Origin: Treponema sp. Marseille-Q3903
GTDB lineage: Bacteria; Spirochaetota; Spirochaetia; Treponematales; Treponemataceae
Direction: 5' to 3'
Length of the DNA stretch: 64,000 nt
NCBI RefSeq assembly: GCF_014334335.1
Contig: NZ_JACSEU010000001.1
Coordinates: 248,001-312,000, forward strand
Under the pieces are notes generated by a model, which was not told where the DNA came from, searched no databases, and saw only the letters and a list, made by a program, of their open reading frames with translations. Made by a program: the position numbers and the translations under genes. This document shows, piece by piece, positions 61,262 to 64,000 of the stretch. The stretch's first letter is position 1; every line of letters begins with the position of its first letter.

Positions 61262-62242
61262 ATGAAAATTGGAATTCTCGGGTATGGAAATCTTGGGCGA
61301 GGCGTTGAAGCTGCTGTAAAAAATAATCCTGATATGGAGCTCTCGTGTGTTTTTACAAGGCGAAATCCGTCTGATGTAAAAATTTTGACGGAAGGGGTTC
61401 CTGTTTACAGTGTCGACGATGTTAAAAAACACAATAACGAAGTTGATGTTTTGATTATGTGCGGGGGAAGTGCGACAGATCTTCCAAAACAAACTCCTGA
61501 ATATGCAAAGTATTTCAATGTAATCGACAGTTTTGATACGCATGCAAAAATTCCCGAACATTTTGCGGATGTAGATAAAGCTGCAAAAGATAGCGGACAT
61601 ATAGCCCTCATAAGTTGCGGATGGGATCCGGGAATGTTCAGCTTGGCGCGTCTTTATGCAAACTGCATTCTTCCTGATGGAAAAGATTATACATTTTGGG
61701 GGAAAGGGGTTTCTCAAGGGCATTCCGATGCGATTCGTCGGATTGAAGGTGTAAAAGATGGAAAACAGTATACGATTCCAGTTCAAGCTGCTCTAGATGC
61801 TGTCCGTTCTGGCAAAAAACCGGAACTTACAACACGCCAAAAACACACGCGCGAATGTTTTGTAGTTGCCGAAGAAGGAGCGGACGAGGCTCGCATTGAA
61901 AAAGAGATAAAAGAAATGCCGAATTATTTTGCCGATTACGATACGACTGTTCATTTTATCACAGAAGAAGAATTGAAACGCGACCATTCAGGCATTCCGC
62001 ACGGAGGATTTGTATTTCGTACAGGAAAAACAGGTTGGGAAAAAGAAAATAACAACATAATTGAATACAGCCTTAAACTCGACTCAAACCCTGCGTTTAC
62101 TTCCAGCGTTATTGTGGCGTTTGCGCGAGCAATTTATAAAATGAAAAATGAAGGTCAGACAGGGTGTAAAACAGTTTTTGATATTGCACCTGCATATTTA
62201 AGTCCGTTGAGCGGAGAAGAAATCAGAGCGCATTTGTTGTAG
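61262..62242 (+). CDS. ddh: meso-diaminopimelate D-dehydrogenase
   Basis: NADPH-dependent one-step conversion of tetrahydrodipicolinate to meso-DAP, bypassing the acylated intermediates of lysine synthesis. 326 residues. Rossmann start MKIGILGYGNLGRGVEAAV; substrate part with CGWDPGMFSLARLYAN, KGVSQGHSDAIRRIEGV and GFVFRTGKTGWEKEN. GGAGG precedes ATG 61262. Paired with lysA 57 bp downstream, giving DAP then lysine. Confidence 0.95.
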   Translation: MKIGILGYGNLGRGVEAAVKNNPDMELSCVFTRRNPSDVKILTEGVPVYSVDDVKKHNNEVDVLIMCGGSATDLPKQTPEYAKYFNVIDSFDTHAKIPEHFADVDKAAKDSGHIALISCGWDPGMFSLARLYANCILPDGKDYTFWGKGVSQGHSDAIRRIEGVKDGKQYTIPVQAALDAVRSGKKPELTTRQKHTRECFVVAEEGADEARIEKEIKEMPNYFADYDTTVHFITEEELKRDHSGIPHGGFVFRTGKTGWEKENNNIIEYSLKLDSNPAFTSSVIVAFARAIYKMKNEGQTGCKTVFDIAPAYLSPLSGEEIRAHLL

Positions 62243-62299
62243 AATAGAGATTACACAACAAAAATAGCGTCGTCAGTGTGACAAAAACTTGGAGAAAAT

Positions 62300-63574
62300 A
62301 TGAACTCATACATCAATCAATCAAACTTTTTTGAAGGTAGAAATCCAGAACAGATCGCTTCTGAATACGGAACTCCTCTTTATGTTTATAATGAACGCAT
62401 TTTGCGAGATAGAATGGAAAAAGTTGCCAAAGTGATAACAAAATATCCGTATACGGCAAATTATTCCGTAAAGGCAAATTCAAATATACACATATTGAGA
62501 TTAGCCATGCAGGAGGGAATCAATTGTGACGCGATGAGCGTCGGCGAAATTCAAATGCTTTTACGGGCAGGATTTCCGACTGACAGAATTTTTTTTGTTC
62601 CAAACAACGTTTCCGATGAGCTTGTTTTTGCGGTAAAACATGGGATTATGACAAGTCTGGACAGTCTTGCGCAGCTTGAACTCTATGGGCAGATTTGCTG
62701 CGACTTAGAATTGCCAAATGAAAAACGGAAGTGTGCCGTTCGCATAAATCCCGGAGTTGGAGCCGGGCACTGTGAAAAAGTTATAACTGGTGGAAAAAAA
62801 ACTAAGTTTGGAATTGCAGAGGAAGATATTCCCAATATCTTTGAAATTGCAAAAAATTATAGCTTAAAAATTGTTGGAATCAATCAGCATATAGGTTCTC
62901 TTTTTATGGATCCACAGCCTTATCTTGACGCAGTCACAAATCTTTTGAGAATCGCGCTTGGGTTTGAAAAACTTGAATTTATAGATTTTGGCGGTGGATA
63001 TGGAGTTCCTTATCATAAACTTGATGATGAAAAAGATTTTCCGATGGAAGAATTTAAAAGCAGGCTGGAGCCAATTCTCGATGATTTTGCTTCAAAATAT
63101 GGAAAAGTTCCTTTGTTTAAATCTGAACCGGGTCGTTACTGTGTTGCGGAAGGTGGCGTAATTCTTGGAAGAGTCCAAGCTGTAAAACAAAACAGCGGAA
63201 AGACTTTCGTTGGCACCGATGTAGGCATGAATGTCCTTGTCAGACCTAGTATGTACGGCAGCTGGCACGACATTGAAATAATAAGAAATGGAAACGTTGT
63301 ATTGCGTGAAGGAGAACATGCAGAACCTCTTTTTGAACAAACAGTCACAGGGAACATCTGCGAGTCCGGAGATATATTAGCAAAAGATAGAATGCTTCCG
63401 AAAACCGTTCGGGGAGACATTGTCTGCGTTCTCGATGCAGGAGCTTACGGTTGGAGTATGTGTTCAACTTACAACAGCCGTCCTCGTCCTGCAGAAATTT
63501 TAATCTGTAAAGATTCTTCCATTAAACTGATCCGTCGCCGTGAGACGATAGACGATTTGATGAAGTTATTTTGA
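62300..63574 (+). CDS. lysA: Diaminopimelate decarboxylase
   Basis: PLP enzyme that makes lysine from meso-DAP. 424 residues. Catalytic lysine in NYSVKANSN (about residue 57), GINCDAMSVGEI, IGSLFMDPQPYLDAV, the FGGGYGVPY phosphate loop and SEPGRYCVAEGG. C-terminal VCVLDAGAYGWSMCSTYNSRPRP closes the active site. TTGGAG precedes the ATG. Functions with ddh; no lysine riboswitch is seen upstream. Confidence 0.97.
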   Translation: MNSYINQSNFFEGRNPEQIASEYGTPLYVYNERILRDRMEKVAKVITKYPYTANYSVKANSNIHILRLAMQEGINCDAMSVGEIQMLLRAGFPTDRIFFVPNNVSDELVFAVKHGIMTSLDSLAQLELYGQICCDLELPNEKRKCAVRINPGVGAGHCEKVITGGKKTKFGIAEEDIPNIFEIAKNYSLKIVGINQHIGSLFMDPQPYLDAVTNLLRIALGFEKLEFIDFGGGYGVPYHKLDDEKDFPMEEFKSRLEPILDDFASKYGKVPLFKSEPGRYCVAEGGVILGRVQAVKQNSGKTFVGTDVGMNVLVRPSMYGSWHDIEIIRNGNVVLREGEHAEPLFEQTVTGNICESGDILAKDRMLPKTVRGDIVCVLDAGAYGWSMCSTYNSRPRPAEILICKDSSIKLIRRRETIDDLMKLF

Positions 63575-63640
63575 TTTTGAGGTTTTGCAACTTAATAAAC
63601 TGTTGTCATAGGGCTTAGTTCCTACAATCAGAAAAAAAGA

Positions 63641-63669
63641 TTTACTTTTTTCTTACGAAATTTTATACT
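63641..63669 (+). promoter_or_regulatory. mntP promoter
   Basis: TTTACT (63641-63646), 17 nt, TATACT (63664-63669), ATG 11 nt later with no Shine-Dalgarno between; expected leader about 5 nt. A weak hairpin (63598-63631, CTGTTG...TAGG/CCTA...CAATCAG) followed by A and T runs may end lysA. No yybP-ykoY manganese riboswitch is recognised. Confidence 0.55.
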
Positions 63670-63680
63670 TGTACTCCTTT

Positions 63681-64000
63681 ATGAGCTGGAGTTTAATATT
63701 TTTTATAAACAGCATCCTGCTTGGCGTTGGGCTTGCTATGGATGCTTTTTCTATCTCTATGGCAGATGGTCTGAACGAACCGAAAATGTGTATCAGGCGA
63801 ATGTTTTTGATCGCGGGCGTTTACGTTTTTTTTCAGTTTGCGATGCCTATGACCGGATGGGTTTTCATACACACTCTCGTTGTTCATTTTAATGCGTTTG
63901 ATAAAATCATTCCGGGTATTGCTTTAATACTTTTGATTTTTTGTGGCAGCAAAATGGTCATAGAGGGTACCAAATGTGACGAGGGGAGAGAAACTGATTT
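63681..64000 (+). CDS. mntP: MntP-like manganese efflux pump, N-terminal part
   Basis: The first 106 residues are visible; the gene runs off the right edge (family about 185-200). Hydrophobic helices with the MntP/DUF204 hallmark GLAMDAFSISMADGL near residue 17 (conserved Asp in the helix), then GVYVFFQFAMPMTGWVF and IPGIALILLIFCGSKMVIEG. MntP exports Mn2+ to avoid toxicity. Starts at ATG 63681, probably leaderless. Confidence 0.85.
   Translation, partial: MSWSLIFFINSILLGVGLAMDAFSISMADGLNEPKMCIRRMFLIAGVYVFFQFAMPMTGWVFIHTLVVHFNAFDKIIPGIALILLIFCGSKMVIEGTKCDEGRETD

Noticed and set aside
63575-63680. yybP-ykoY manganese riboswitch before mntP
   Set aside because: No match to its conserved helices; only a weak hairpin and A/T runs are present.

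Overview
The window reads as a chromosomal segment of an anaerobic, AT-rich spirochaete, most likely a host-associated or rumen-type Treponema. The support is an archaeal/eukaryal-type PheRS beta subunit (typical of spirochaetes), a cyclophilin-FKBP fusion lipoprotein of the type known from Treponema denticola, the gene run rpmH-rnpA-yidD-yidC-jag-PPIase, lipoboxes of relaxed spirochaetal type, and anaerobe enzymes (rubrerythrin, desulfoferrodoxin, pyruvate phosphate dikinase). Species assignment is inference. I saw no prophage, CRISPR array or intact insertion sequence.

Layout. 0-7 kb: oxygen defence (rubrerythrin), a cell-wall pair (LysM membrane protein with a DnaK-like N-terminal domain; lytic transglycosylase lipoprotein), NifU-like protein, SlyD-type FKBP, shikimate kinase and a PrsW-like membrane protease. 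7-18 kb: initiator tRNA, PPDK, queH-argA, carB, a diadenylate-cyclase-like protein and desulfoferrodoxin. 18-23 kb: a hairpin-rich leader before a dCMP deaminase, a lipoprotein, an amidohydrolase, azlCD, a HAD phosphatase and a C_GCAxxG_C_C protein.

23-37 kb is the replication-origin neighbourhood. A 1.35 kb gene-free stretch carries five parS-like sites and three exact DnaA boxes. gyrA and gyrB follow leftward, then dnaA-dnaN-recF-DUF721 (DciA-like) rightward. The dnaA-dnaN gap carries a second DnaA-box array followed by DnaA-trio-like repeats. The rpmH-rnpA-yidD-yidC-jag cluster lies next.

37-48 kb: a dual-family immunophilin behind a second hairpin array, a phosphatidylethanolamine operon (flippase-like protein, pssA, psd), an NSS transporter, a membrane PP2C phosphatase, a YdcF protein and proA-proB. 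48-54 kb: YitT, then a sugar-isomerisation and kinase region (xylulokinase-like, DUF4867, L-fucose/L-arabinose isomerase family) with an acyl-ACP thioesterase and clear operator-like palindromes, ended by a 140 bp nested-palindrome element and a terminator. 54-64 kb: a TSGSI-repeat DUF4097 protein, an rRNA/tRNA methyltransferase, PheT with an extra C-terminal tRNA-binding domain, an Rrf2 regulator, NudC, a small prepilin peptidase, a TrmB regulator, ddh-lysA (lysine from DAP) and the start of mntP.

The most unusual signals are the Hsp70-substrate-domain/LysM fusion, the two-part origin, the DAC-domain protein, the modular hairpin leaders, and several genes whose -10 box sits only 6-12 nt before the start codon, which suggests leaderless mRNAs.
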